Source of the DNA: Knoellia subterranea KCTC 19937
Lineage (GTDB): Bacteria; Actinomycetota; Actinomycetes; Actinomycetales; Dermatophilaceae
Direction of reading: 5' to 3'
DNA: 64,000 bases
Assembly (NCBI RefSeq): GCF_000768685.1
Contig: NZ_AVPK01000002.1
Span: 434,001-498,000, forward strand
In this document: in pieces, positions 34,784 to 43,543 of the stretch
How positions within the stretch are numbered: the first letter of the stretch is position 1
Layout: each line of letters starts with the position of its first letter
Program-made: the position numbers and the translations under genes
The notes under the pieces: model-generated
Seen by the model: only the letters and a program-made list of their open reading frames with translations
What the model was told of the DNA's origin: nothing
Database searches by the model: none

Positions 34784-36582
34784 GGGCGAGATCGTAACAG
34801 ACCGGCGGGTAACCTTCGGCGAACCACACGAACCCCTCCAAGGGTGACGAGCACCACAGAGGTCAGGAGCGTGATCTCCCAACCCACTGTGTTGGCGCGA
34901 GGCATCTGCACGGCGCCGAACCCGCCTCCGGGCAGTTCGACGAGGAGCACGGACTCGGTCTCGGCGACCACTCGACCCGCGGCCCGCGCGGCTGCCTCGT
35001 CGGTCCCGTCTTCCTCGAATCCAGCGCCACGCTCCACGAAGAGGTAGCGCACTCCGGCCCGGGACAGAGCCGCGACCGGAGTGAGCCCCGAGGCGATGTC
35101 TTCGGAGACCTGAGCAGATCGCGGCGACTCCCCCGAGATGACACCCGACCGGAGTGGAAGGGAGTCATCGCTCAGCACTCGCTGATCGATCATGCGGGGG
35201 GCGAGGGTGAGCGACACCCGGTCGCCGTTCCAGGCATAGCGTCGATATTGACTCCAGGGCAGGACCCCGACCTCGCCCGGAGGCATGGTCGACAGCGCCG
35301 CCGCGGCCGCCCGATAGTCGGCCGGCACTCGCACCGCGTCCAGCCGACCGCCAACACCCCACACCAACTGGCTCGACAACACCACCACAGAACCGATGAC
35401 CACCACCGCGCCGGGAGTCCCCCACGGACGTCGGTCTCGGCGCAACGAGTCGACGACGAGACCGACTCCCACGGCAACCGCAACCATCCATGGGGCAAGG
35501 AACTTCTGACTGTCGCGCAGCGCTCCCCCGCCCGGCACCTCGGTGACGAGCCACTCCCACATCGTTCGCAACGCGGGCAGGGCACTCAGCACGACCACGA
35601 GGGCGCCCACGATCACAGGTGCCGCGAGCTCCAGGGCGTTCCGACGCCGGACCTCGACCAAGTAGATGCCCATGGCCACCAGGGAGAGTGCCGCGGCAGT
35701 CACGGAGACGAAGACCGTGTCACGGGCTGCCGGATGGGCGGCGACGTTCCAGAAGCCGCCCCCACTGACAAGCGATCCCCACACCCCCAGCGGCGTGTCG
35801 GGGGCAGGGCCGAACGCGGCTACGGACCTGGAGTCCACGGCGATCTCGGCGACCAGCGAAGGCACCATCCACGCAGCAGAGATCCCGAGGGTCGCACCGG
35901 TGGCAACACAGAGGTGCGCGATCATCCGCCGTGGCGCCCGCCTCGCTCCCGCCAGCAGGATCGCGAACACGCCCAGGACCACGAGCAGGACGGAGTTCAC
36001 TCCACCAACACCGCTCACCCCCAACCAGAGCGCCACCGGCAGTGAGCCCGTCTGGCCGACCACGGCGCGACGTGCGGCACGCACGGCCCACGGCAACACG
36101 GCATACCCCAGAAGGACAGTCCACTGTCCGATCACGAGACGTTCGGACACAAAGGGGTTCCACACCGCCGCGAGGGCTGCGGCGCAGAGGCCCCAACGCC
36201 CCGCCACAGGGCGCACCTCGCGAAGGAGAGCGGCAGCACCGAGAGACGCGCCGATCAGGAGCGCTGCGAGCACCACTTTCTGAGCCAACGAGGGCGTGAT
36301 GGCTGCGCCGAGAAGCCATACGAAGGCGTCGCTGGGCACGGCGCGAGGGGTGGGCGTCGTGATGCCAGTCGCGAAGGGTGTCAGGCGCGCATCTGGTGAC
36401 CAGGCAAGGTCGTAGGCAAGGACGACACCGCGGCCAAGTGCCGGCCCAAGAATCACGCCAGCCAGAACCACGGAGCAGAGGATGACGAGCCCCCGCACCT
36501 GTCCGACCTCTCCGAGATCGGATCGAAGGCCACCGGCGCGGTCACCTACCCCCGCGGGTGAACCTGACGAGCCCATGGACAT
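34780..36582 (-). CDS. GT-C-like multi-pass membrane protein of the glycan region
   Basis: 600 aa, about thirteen predicted helices. After the first helix the loop GRGVVLAYDLAWSPDARLTPF sits where GT-C transferases carry a catalytic Asp. The C-terminal extracytoplasmic part (YRAAAAALSTMPPGEVGVLPWSQY ... ALSRAGVRYLFVERGAG) parallels the middle part of the AftD-like protein (WQQLGSWLDQRPGERALIVPASSFGEYVWG ... MLRQSGVRHLVLRNDL), so the two are probably distant relatives. Specific function unrecognised. ATG 36582 has GAAAGGG 7-8 bases upstream; ATG 36576 is possible. Overlaps the DUF2613 start. Confidence 0.75.
   Translation of the reverse strand: MSMGSSGSPAGVGDRAGGLRSDLGEVGQVRGLVILCSVVLAGVILGPALGRGVVLAYDLAWSPDARLTPFATGITTPTPRAVPSDAFVWLLGAAITPSLAQKVVLAALLIGASLGAAALLREVRPVAGRWGLCAAALAAVWNPFVSERLVIGQWTVLLGYAVLPWAVRAARRAVVGQTGSLPVALWLGVSGVGGVNSVLLVVLGVFAILLAGARRAPRRMIAHLCVATGATLGISAAWMVPSLVAEIAVDSRSVAAFGPAPDTPLGVWGSLVSGGGFWNVAAHPAARDTVFVSVTAAALSLVAMGIYLVEVRRRNALELAAPVIVGALVVVLSALPALRTMWEWLVTEVPGGGALRDSQKFLAPWMVAVAVGVGLVVDSLRRDRRPWGTPGAVVVIGSVVVLSSQLVWGVGGRLDAVRVPADYRAAAAALSTMPPGEVGVLPWSQYRRYAWNGDRVSLTLAPRMIDQRVLSDDSLPLRSGVISGESPRSAQVSEDIASGLTPVAALSRAGVRYLFVERGAGFEEDGTDEAAARAAGRVVAETESVLLVELPGGGFGAVQMPRANTVGWEITLLTSVVLVTLGGVRVVRRRLPAGLLRSRP
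34784..34796 (-). promoter_or_regulatory. Internal leaderless -10 element for the DUF2613 gene
   Basis: TACGAT (34796-34791, minus strand) then 7 bases to ATG 34783. It lies inside the last codons of the upstream gene. Confidence 0.4.
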
Positions 36583-36664
36583 TGAGTGGCCCTTTCTGGT
36601 CGGAGTGAACCTACCAATGCCATCGGTTGGAGCCGCCGTGGTGGGCTGACGCCGGGGCAGCGAT

Positions 36665-36677
36665 TACCGTTCATGCC
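36665..36677 (+). promoter_or_regulatory. Leaderless -10 element for second acyltransferase
   Basis: TACCGT (36665-36670) then 7 bases to ATG 36678. Confidence 0.5.
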
Positions 36678-37826
36678 ATGGATTCCCGGCCCCAGCAGAC
36701 CAGTGCTCGCATGGATGCCCTGGACGGCATCCGGGGTTTGACCATCATTCTCGTGGTGCTGGGCCACCTGTGGATCGTGTATCCGAAGGAGTCGCTCGAC
36801 CGATTCCCCATCGTGAGAGCAGTGTTCAACGGCGGCGCCGTCACCATGTTCTTCGTCATCGGCGGGTTCATCGTCACGCGCAACCTGCTCCGAGAGAACG
36901 CCGAGGGCCGGCTGGATCCGTTCCGCTTCTATCTGCGACGGATCGTCCGACTCGGCGTGCAGCTCGTGCCCCTTGCCCTGGCGATCCTGGTGCTGGCGCG
37001 TTACGACGACACCGACACCTCGGACAGTTCGACCACCATCAGGTCCGTTCTCAGCGTGCTGACGTTCACGTGGAACAACTACCTGATCGATCACGCACTG
37101 GAGGCGCGCAGCGAGTTGGGTCACCTCTGGTACCTCAGTGTGCAACAACAGGTGTACTTGGCCTTCCCCATTGCCGTCCTGCTGCTTTCTCGCTGGCGCA
37201 GAGCGCTCGGCCTGGTCTTCATCGCCGCCGGCGTGGGCGTGATCATCCATCGGTTCGTGGTCTTGAACGGCGGCCCGAACAGTGAATGGGCCGCGTCCCT
37301 GTCAACGTTCACCCGGGCCGACGGTCTTTTCCTCGGCGCAGCCCTTGCGTGCCTGGCCCCGTGGATCCCTGACCGGGGTGCCGTGAACAAGCACGTCGCA
37401 AACGGCGCCCTGGTGGCGCTCGGCCTCCTCATCGCTCTGTTACCCGAACTGGGCTCGCAGCAATACCTTCGCGAGTGGTCAGTGGTTTACGTGGTGGTGG
37501 CCACGCTCCTGGTGGCCGCCGTCACGAGCAAGACGCAGCGGGCGGGATTCGCCACGACTGTCCTCCAACGCCGCACACTGGTCTGGCTCGGCAACGCATC
37601 CCTCTCCCTTTATGTCTGGCATTTCCCTATCTTCTGGACCGTGAGTCACCACACGCCGGCCCTCACGCCCCTCTCACGAACCTTCCTGAGCCTGGGCCTC
37701 CTCGCCGCGGTCACCGTGATCTCCCAGCGCTTCATCGAGGCACCCACGCGGCGCTGGCTTCGAACCTCGTCACTGTTCCGAACGCCGGCACTTCCGACGA
37801 GCGAGGCAAGGGCCAACGTGAAGTGA
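36678..37826 (+). CDS. Acyltransferase family 3 membrane protein, tandem copy 1
   Basis: 382 aa, about ten predicted helices. AT3 opening ARMDALDGIRGLTIILVVLGHLWIVYP (His near residue 33), RFYLRRIVRLGVQLVPL, HLWYLSVQQQVYLAFP and late LGNASLSLYVWHFPIFW; C-terminus FIEAPTRRWL. It should transfer an acyl group to an extracytoplasmic sugar. It is a paralogue of the next gene: same opening (DGxRGLxxxLVVLxHxWIVYP) and same end, 15 bases apart, so a tandem duplication with later divergence. Confidence 0.9.
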   Translation: MDSRPQQTSARMDALDGIRGLTIILVVLGHLWIVYPKESLDRFPIVRAVFNGGAVTMFFVIGGFIVTRNLLRENAEGRLDPFRFYLRRIVRLGVQLVPLALAILVLARYDDTDTSDSSTTIRSVLSVLTFTWNNYLIDHALEARSELGHLWYLSVQQQVYLAFPIAVLLLSRWRRALGLVFIAAGVGVIIHRFVVLNGGPNSEWAASLSTFTRADGLFLGAALACLAPWIPDRGAVNKHVANGALVALGLLIALLPELGSQQYLREWSVVYVVVATLLVAAVTSKTQRAGFATTVLQRRTLVWLGNASLSLYVWHFPIFWTVSHHTPALTPLSRTFLSLGLLAAVTVISQRFIEAPTRRWLRTSSLFRTPALPTSEARANVK

Positions 37827-37828
37827 TA

Positions 37829-37841
37829 TACGGTGACGGCC
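37829..37841 (+). promoter_or_regulatory. Leaderless -10 element for third acyltransferase
   Basis: TACGGT (37829-37834) then 7 bases to GTG 37842. It lies in the 15-base gap after the stop of tandem copy 1. Confidence 0.5.
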
Positions 37842-39005
37842 GTGCCAGACACCGAACGATCCAACTCACGGAATGCGACCCTCGACGGCCTCCGTGGGCT
37901 CGCCGTCTTCCTCGTGGTGCTTGCGCACGTGTGGATCGTGTATCCCTTCGACCGGCTCGAGGACATTGCACCGCTGGACGGATGGTTCCGCGGAGGCAAC
38001 ATCGCCGTCTCGATGCTCCTCGTCCTGAGTGGATTTCTGTTCACTCGTAGCCTGCTTCGCGCGCACGAGACATCCGGCCCGTCGGGCCTGCTGGGCCCCC
38101 TGCTGCGGCGGACGCTTCGGATCAGCGCACAGATCTACCTGGTCCTGCTCGCGGTCCTGGTCCTGGCTGAGGTTGACTCAACCGACACGACCAGCCCGGA
38201 CACGAACACGCGATCGGCAGTCGCCATCGGTACCTACACGTGGAACTGGTACGTCAGGGACCACGCGCTCGATGCACGCCCCGATCTGGGACACCTCTGG
38301 TATCTGAATGCCGAACTCCACGTCTTCCTCCTCCTCACGCTGGCCATCGCGTTCTGGGGTCGTCGACGGACGCTTCTGACCATCGGGGTCGTGGCACTGA
38401 TCGCTGCCGTGACGTGGTGGCGGTGGTACGTCCACGACACCGAGGGCTGGTACAGCGCCTCACTACGGACGTCGACTCGTGCGGATGCGGCCCTGTACGG
38501 CGTGCTCGCAGGCTTGATGTGGGACCGGGTGCAACAGTGGCGCCGGGAAGCGCCAGCGGCCGCAGGGGCATCAGCCCTGCTGATCATCGGCACGATCTTC
38601 AGCTGTTCAATGCTCGGGATCGACGCGTACTTCAAGGGCCAGGGCATCGTGATCGCCTTTGCGACGGCCGTCTTCGTCGTCGCCGCTTCCATGGGCGGCA
38701 CGGACGGGGGGCCCGTCGGCCGGCTGTTCGGCTCAGCCCCCCTGACGCGTCTCGGGACCGTGTCATTGACCCTGTACGTGTGGCACCTGCCGGTCTACTG
38801 GTTCATGTCGCGGCACACCAAGGACTGGAGCAACCTCTCCCGCGCCATGGCCACGGCCGCAGTTCTGATCGTCCTCGTGTCACTGGTCCACAGGTTTGTC
38901 GACGAGCCGGTTCGACGGTGGACCTCGAACCTGATGCGCAAGGAAGGGAACAGTTCACCCACGAGCCGTCCCGCTAGCCGCACGCGATCGAGCCGGAGTT
39001 CGTGA
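37842..39005 (+). CDS. Acyltransferase family 3 membrane protein, tandem copy 2
   Basis: 387 aa. GTG 37842 is favoured by TACGGT 7 bases upstream; GTG 37833 is in frame. AT3 opening ATLDGLRGLAVFLVVLAHVWIVYP, then LLRRTLRISAQIYLVLL, HLWYLNAELHVFLLLTLA and TVSLTLYVWHLPVYWF; end FVDEPVRRWTSNL. It parallels the preceding gene along its whole length. Two adjacent AT3 enzymes may decorate different positions or with different acyl groups; which donor they use cannot be told from sequence. A long terminator follows. Confidence 0.9.
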   Translation: MPDTERSNSRNATLDGLRGLAVFLVVLAHVWIVYPFDRLEDIAPLDGWFRGGNIAVSMLLVLSGFLFTRSLLRAHETSGPSGLLGPLLRRTLRISAQIYLVLLAVLVLAEVDSTDTTSPDTNTRSAVAIGTYTWNWYVRDHALDARPDLGHLWYLNAELHVFLLLTLAIAFWGRRRTLLTIGVVALIAAVTWWRWYVHDTEGWYSASLRTSTRADAALYGVLAGLMWDRVQQWRREAPAAAGASALLIIGTIFSCSMLGIDAYFKGQGIVIAFATAVFVVAASMGGTDGGPVGRLFGSAPLTRLGTVSLTLYVWHLPVYWFMSRHTKDWSNLSRAMATAAVLIVLVSLVHRFVDEPVRRWTSNLMRKEGNSSPTSRPASRTRSSRSS

Positions 39006-39008
39006 CAA

Positions 39009-39049
39009 GAGAGGCCGGGTCCGGGCATGTGCCCGGGACCCGGCCTCTC
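39009..39049. terminator. Bidirectional terminator
   Basis: GAGAGGCCGGGTCC (39009-39022) and GGGC pair with GCCC and GGACCCGGCCTCTC (ending 39049), with one bulge and a 4-base ATGT loop: 18 bp. It separates the acyltransferase from the convergent oxygenase gene, ending 18 bases from the oxygenase stop. Confidence 0.92.
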
Positions 39050-39066
39050 GGCTGTTCGTCGTGCGT

Positions 39067-39918
39067 CTACTTCTTGGGGCGGCGGAACTTGTTGACCTTC
39101 TCGAGCACACCGCTCACCTTGTCGGCGTCGAGTCCCACCTTGCGCAGCGTCCGGTCGTAGACGTCGAGCACGTTCCGATCCACTGCGATCGCGGCCTTCT
39201 TGAGGCCCGACTCCTCGGGGCGGGCCCGGTAGTTCGTGGCCTTCCGCACGGGCGCAGCCTCCTCGGTGAAGTAGTACAGCGCCATCGAACGGCGAGCCAC
39301 CCCGTCGGGGCAGGTCAGCGCGTCCGGGTGCCCGTGGAAGCTGTCATCACTCGTGGTGAAGATGAGCATGCGGTTGCCCGCGGGCTGGACCTTGGCCTGG
39401 GCTGCGGTCATCTTCTGGTCCCAGAGTTCGAGCTGGCCGCCCCACTCCTCGGGCCACTCCTCGTTGAGGTACAGGAGGATGTTGACCCGCCGGCTCCAGT
39501 TGAGCTTCTCGTGGTGCGTGGTGAAGTCGGCGTGGATGTTCAGGTGTCCTCCACGCAGCGTCTGGTGGAGGCCACCACCGTCCATGCTCCAGTCCGGCAG
39601 CAGGTTCTCGATGCCCGTGAGCTCCTCGAGGAACGAGACGAACTCCGGCGAGCAGAACTCCTTGGCGATGGCGTTGAGCGTCGTGCCCCAGGTGTCCGGC
39701 TGGGTGTTGCCGTACTTGGTCTCGTTGACGTGGAGGTAGCCCTTCCAGAAGGGGTCTCGGATCGCAGGAAACTCCTCCACCGCACGAGCGAAGGCCTCCG
39801 GGTGGAGAACGTCATCGACAACAACGTGCGGGAACGGCTGTGCGGACTGGTAGCTCGGAGCAAGCTCCGGCAGGCGAGCCCGCAGGGACTCAAGATCTAC
39901 GAGGGTGGCGACAGTCAT
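39067..39918 (-). CDS. 2-oxoglutarate/Fe(II)-dependent oxygenase
   Basis: 283 aa. Jelly-roll metal motif HxD in GGHLNIHADF (near residue 127), distal His in SFHGHP (near 192) and the 2OG-binding Arg in GVARRSMALYYFTEE. This is the prolyl-4-hydroxylase-like (2OG-FeII_Oxy) arrangement found in enzymes placed within surface-polysaccharide clusters. It may hydroxylate or otherwise oxidise a glycan or lipid precursor; substrate unknown. ATG 39918 (MTVATLVDLESLRARLPELAPSY) lies 7 bases after CATACT; the longer frame to 40110 crosses the divergent promoter region. Confidence 0.87.
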   Translation of the reverse strand: MTVATLVDLESLRARLPELAPSYQSAQPFPHVVVDDVLHPEAFARAVEEFPAIRDPFWKGYLHVNETKYGNTQPDTWGTTLNAIAKEFCSPEFVSFLEELTGIENLLPDWSMDGGGLHQTLRGGHLNIHADFTTHHEKLNWSRRVNILLYLNEEWPEEWGGQLELWDQKMTAAQAKVQPAGNRMLIFTTSDDSFHGHPDALTCPDGVARRSMALYYFTEEAAPVRKATNYRARPEESGLKKAAIAVDRNVLDVYDRTLRKVGLDADKVSGVLEKVNKFRRPKK

Positions 39919-39931
39919 GCCGCGGAGTATG
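39919..39931 (-). promoter_or_regulatory. Possible leaderless -10 element of the oxygenase gene
   Basis: CATACT (39931-39926, minus strand) then 7 bases to ATG 39918; weaker match at the first position. Confidence 0.35.
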
Positions 39932-39963
39932 CCAGAGCGTAGCCGCCGAACATTACCAATGGG

Positions 39964-40034
39964 TAAGATCTCACGGTGCCTCGGGTCTCGAGGTGCCTTA
40001 AGGCCCCATGTGGGGCGCATGGAGAGGGATGACG
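39964..40034 (+). promoter_or_regulatory. Promoter and structured leader of the GT2 operon
   Basis: TAAGAT (39964-39969) is a good -10 element; it overlaps a small dyad TTACC/GGTAA (39954-39967). Transcription from about 39976 would give a leader of some 60 bases with two small hairpins, CCTCG/CGAGG near 39979-39993 and GCCCC/GGGGC at 40003-40016, before the ribosome binding site GGAGAGG (40021-40027). Confidence 0.45.
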
Positions 40035-41495
40035 ATGACGTCAGTTCGCAGGACCGACCGCACCGCTGCGCCACGGATCGGCGTCCTGGTCGTTGCCTAC
40101 AACGCAGCATCGACGCTGCGCGCGGTCCTCGATCGCATCCCCGACGACTTCCGCGCGCAGATCGAGCACGTTCTCGTGTGTGACGATGCCAGCGAGGACG
40201 AGACCTATCAGATCGGGCTCGAGTACCAGTCCGGTACGACCCTCCCCCTCACAGTGGTGAAGCACGTCGAGAACCTGGGCTACGGCGGCAACCAGAAGTT
40301 CGGCTACCGCTGGGCCATGGACCAGGGTCTGGACATCGTGGTCATGCTGCACGGCGACGGGCAGTACGCGCCCGAGATCATGGACCGCATCGTCGAGCCG
40401 CTCGTCAACGGCGAGGCCGACGTGGTGATGGGCTCCCGCATGATGGAACGAGGCTCCGCGCGCAAGGGCGGCATGCCCCTCTACAAGTACGTGGGCAACC
40501 GCGTCCTCACGGGCTTCCAGAACGCGATGACTGGCGCCTCCCTCACGGAGTGGCACAGCGGGTACCGCGCCTACAGCACCGACGCACTCCGCGACGTGCC
40601 CTTCGCCGACTACTCCAACGATTTCGACTTCGACACAGAGATCATCCTTGGGATGCTGGGGGCCCAGAAGCGCATCGTCGAGGTGCCGATCCCCACGTAC
40701 TACGGCGACGAGATCTGCTACGTCAACGGGATGTCCTACGCGCGCGATGTGACGATGGACGTCCTGCGCCACCGTGCACACCGCATGGGTTTCGGCGGGG
40801 GAAGCGCCGGCGGGATCGACACCCAGGCCTACGAGATCAAGCACAGCCCGCACTCGTCCCACGGGCAGCTGCTGAACTGGCTGACGGCCATGCCGTCCGC
40901 CAAGGTGCTCGACGTCGGCTGCTCGGATGCCCACTTTGCGGGGCTTGTTCGCGCCATGGGCCACCACGTCGTCGGAGTCGATCTCGTCAAGCACGACGGA
41001 GTGGGTGAGCGGCTTGACGGTTTCGTCGAGGCTGACCTCAATCAGGGCCTTCCTCGGGAGGCGGGATCGGACTATGACGCCATCGTTGCCGGTGATGTGC
41101 TCGAGCACGTCATCGATCCGGACGCCCTGATGGCCGACATGGTCTCGCGACTTGCCGATGGCGGCAGCATTCTGGTCAGCGTGCCCAACTTCGGGCACTG
41201 GTACCCGCGCATCCGCGCCGCCTCTGGCACCTTCGACTACGACCAGCGAGGCCCACTGGACCGAGGTCACGTCCGCTTCTTCACCCGGCGCAGCTTCGAG
41301 CGGCTCATCGATCAGGCCGGTCTCCGAATCGTCGAGCGGCGCACCGTCGGCTCACCCTTGGACGTCCTCGAGCGGGGTGGCAGCACCGCCGTCGGGAAGG
41401 CCGCCCGATACGCTTCCGCTGTCGACCGTGCTGCCGTGAAGGTGCGCCCGACGCTGTTCGGTTATCAGTTCCTCTACAAGTTGGAACGCGTTTGA
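40035..41495 (+). CDS. Glycosyltransferase family 2 - methyltransferase fusion
   Basis: 486 aa. ATG 40035 has GGAGAGG 7 bases upstream; ATG 40029 and 40008 are in frame but worse placed. Residues 1-235 are a GT-A fold GT2 domain of the polyprenyl-phosphate sugar synthase type: RIGVLVVAYNAASTLRAVLDRIP, LVCDDASEDETY, VVMLHGDGQYAPEIMDRIVEPL (metal-binding region) and SGYRAYSTDALRDVPF. After a linker, residues 290-470 are a class I SAM methyltransferase: AKVLDVGCSDAHFAGLV, GVDLVKHD, AGDVLEHVIDPDALM and SVPNFGHWYPRIRAASG. One protein could add a sugar and methylate the product, or make a lipid-linked methylated donor. It starts a three-gene operon. Confidence 0.88.
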   Translation: MTSVRRTDRTAAPRIGVLVVAYNAASTLRAVLDRIPDDFRAQIEHVLVCDDASEDETYQIGLEYQSGTTLPLTVVKHVENLGYGGNQKFGYRWAMDQGLDIVVMLHGDGQYAPEIMDRIVEPLVNGEADVVMGSRMMERGSARKGGMPLYKYVGNRVLTGFQNAMTGASLTEWHSGYRAYSTDALRDVPFADYSNDFDFDTEIILGMLGAQKRIVEVPIPTYYGDEICYVNGMSYARDVTMDVLRHRAHRMGFGGGSAGGIDTQAYEIKHSPHSSHGQLLNWLTAMPSAKVLDVGCSDAHFAGLVRAMGHHVVGVDLVKHDGVGERLDGFVEADLNQGLPREAGSDYDAIVAGDVLEHVIDPDALMADMVSRLADGGSILVSVPNFGHWYPRIRAASGTFDYDQRGPLDRGHVRFFTRRSFERLIDQAGLRIVERRTVGSPLDVLERGGSTAVGKAARYASAVDRAAVKVRPTLFGYQFLYKLERV

Positions 41496-43543
41496 GTTCT
41501 GTCGCCCAGCCGCGCACCCCTGCTGCACCCACCGCCCTCGGACTTCTCCTCGGTGGCGTTCCGTTCTTCCTGATTCTCCTGAACTTCCGCCTCGACCCAC
41601 TGCGAACGGCTGTGGCGAAGCGATTCGCCTCGAACTTCTTCGATCTTCAGGCAACTGCCTTCCTCGATGGACGCCTCGACGTTCCCAACGGGGCACTGGG
41701 CATTGAAGGCTTCGAAATCGGCGGGAAGACCTATATGTACTTCCCACCGTTCCCCGCCCTCCTGCGTGTGCCGGTGCAGATGCTCACGCACGAACTCGAC
41801 GGCCGACTCACTCTCCTGTCCATGGCACTGGCCTGGGCCGTTCTCGCGATCACCGCGACTCGGCTCGTCTGGCTCGTTCGCGAATGCCTTCGCCCCAGGA
41901 CGCCGTTGAGCGGGACGGACAAGGCCCTGGGCGCCATCTTGCTGGCCGCCATCACGGGCGGCACGGTCCTCACCTTCGACGCGGCGCTGCCCTGGGTGTA
42001 CCACGAGGTCTACATGTGGGCCACGGCTCTCGCGGTCGGGTCCGCGTACTGGTTGCTTCGCGTGGCCCTCGAACCGACGCGCGACTCCGTTGCCTGGCTC
42101 GGCGGATTCGTCCTTGCGACGGCCCTGACCAGAACGCCGGGAGGAATCGCCCTGAGCGCAGCAACCATGGGCCTTGGCGGATGGCTCCTGTGGCGGCGGC
42201 GCTCCGACTTCCAGGACCGTCGCCGGATCATCCCCTGGGCCGTGCTCGGCGCGGGCCTCGGCCCGGCTGTGGCCTCGGTGACCTACAACTGGATCAAGTT
42301 CGGCCACCCCTATCTCTTCCCGCTTGAGTCCCAGGTCTGGACCAAGGTGAACGCGCACCGCCGCGAGGCCCTCGAGATCAACGGCGGCACCATCACGGGG
42401 CCTCAGTTCCTCGAAACCACGCTGGTCAACTACCTCCGGCCCGACGGCATCCGGTTCGTCGACTATTTCCCGTGGATCACTCTTCCGTCGGAACCCGCGA
42501 AGTCCTACGGCGGCGCGTTCCTCGATCAGACCTACCGAACCGGAAGCATCACGGCATTCATGCCACTGCTGTGCCTCTTGTGCCTGGCCGCCGTTCCTCT
42601 TTTGCTTCAGCGCAAGGCACCCGCGGCGGTCGTGGCCCTGCGGTGGCCGGCCGTGGGTACAGCCGTCATTGGCGGCGCCGTCCTGGAGTACGGCTACCTG
42701 GCCCACCGCTACACGAGCGACTTCGTCCCCGGCCTCGTCGTCGTCGGAACGATCGGGGCGTGGTACTTGGCGCCCGGCATCGACGCACTTCCCGGGATCG
42801 CACGCCGAGCCATGGTGGGGATGATGTCGGTTCTCTGCGCCTTCAGCATCGCCGCGCAGATGGCGACGGCCTCACTGATTGCGGCGCACACCCATCGCGG
42901 CGACGACCTCACCCGCTACTTGTCCCTCCAGGAACAACTGAGCGGCGGACCCAATTCGGCGGTCTCGAAGCTGGTGACGCATACCAAGTTCCTTCCCGTC
43001 GATGGCATGACCGACGGACTCCACGTCGTCGGTGACTGTGCAGCCCTCTACGTGAACACCGGCGACCAGTACGAGCCGTGGAACGTCGTCGAACAGCGCG
43101 ACATGATCGTGACCGTCACGCCGACCTTCGTGCGCTACCGCGCCGGCAAGTTGCCGCTCTTCAACCAACTGGGCATCGAGGACCGGACAGTGTCCCTGGA
43201 GTTCGCCAGCTCAGTTCCGCAAGCCCGATTGGTGATCGAGGATCAGGACGGGAACTTCTACTCGCCATGGTTCCCCGTGGAGCGTGGTCGCCCGATCAAG
43301 GTGACCGCTCATGGGCTGCCCGATCGATTCGAGACCCGGATCAGCGTCGATGGCAGTTCGGACTACGACCTGTACCTGCCGACGACTGAGTGGAACAAGG
43401 ACTGGTACAACGAACTCACCGAGCTGACCTTCATCGCCAACCGCGATCCGGGCACCGCCGACCACGCGCGGGTCTCCAATCAGTGGGGACCGCTGCCACC
43501 GTTGTGCGAGCGTCTGACCAGTCAGTCAGCCCTCGGCCGATGA
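41492..43543 (+). CDS. Predicted GT-C-type membrane glycosyltransferase
   Basis: 683 aa. The TTG start at 41492 overlaps the previous stop (TTGA), so translation is coupled. About ten to twelve predicted helices in the first 470 residues, then an extracytoplasmic beta-rich domain of about 190 residues. The first loop FDLQATAFLDGRLDVPNGALGIEGFEIGGKTYMYFPPFPALLRVPV has the acidic residues and FPPFPA pattern of GT-C/mannosyltransferase-like proteins. It also has LPWVYHEVYMWATALAVGSAYWLL. I do not recognise a named family; assignment rests on topology and the operon with a GT2 and a flippase. Confidence 0.72.
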   Translation: MSSVAQPRTPAAPTALGLLLGGVPFFLILLNFRLDPLRTAVAKRFASNFFDLQATAFLDGRLDVPNGALGIEGFEIGGKTYMYFPPFPALLRVPVQMLTHELDGRLTLLSMALAWAVLAITATRLVWLVRECLRPRTPLSGTDKALGAILLAAITGGTVLTFDAALPWVYHEVYMWATALAVGSAYWLLRVALEPTRDSVAWLGGFVLATALTRTPGGIALSAATMGLGGWLLWRRRSDFQDRRRIIPWAVLGAGLGPAVASVTYNWIKFGHPYLFPLESQVWTKVNAHRREALEINGGTITGPQFLETTLVNYLRPDGIRFVDYFPWITLPSEPAKSYGGAFLDQTYRTGSITAFMPLLCLLCLAAVPLLLQRKAPAAVVALRWPAVGTAVIGGAVLEYGYLAHRYTSDFVPGLVVVGTIGAWYLAPGIDALPGIARRAMVGMMSVLCAFSIAAQMATASLIAAHTHRGDDLTRYLSLQEQLSGGPNSAVSKLVTHTKFLPVDGMTDGLHVVGDCAALYVNTGDQYEPWNVVEQRDMIVTVTPTFVRYRAGKLPLFNQLGIEDRTVSLEFASSVPQARLVIEDQDGNFYSPWFPVERGRPIKVTAHGLPDRFETRISVDGSSDYDLYLPTTEWNKDWYNELTELTFIANRDPGTADHARVSNQWGPLPPLCERLTSQSALGR

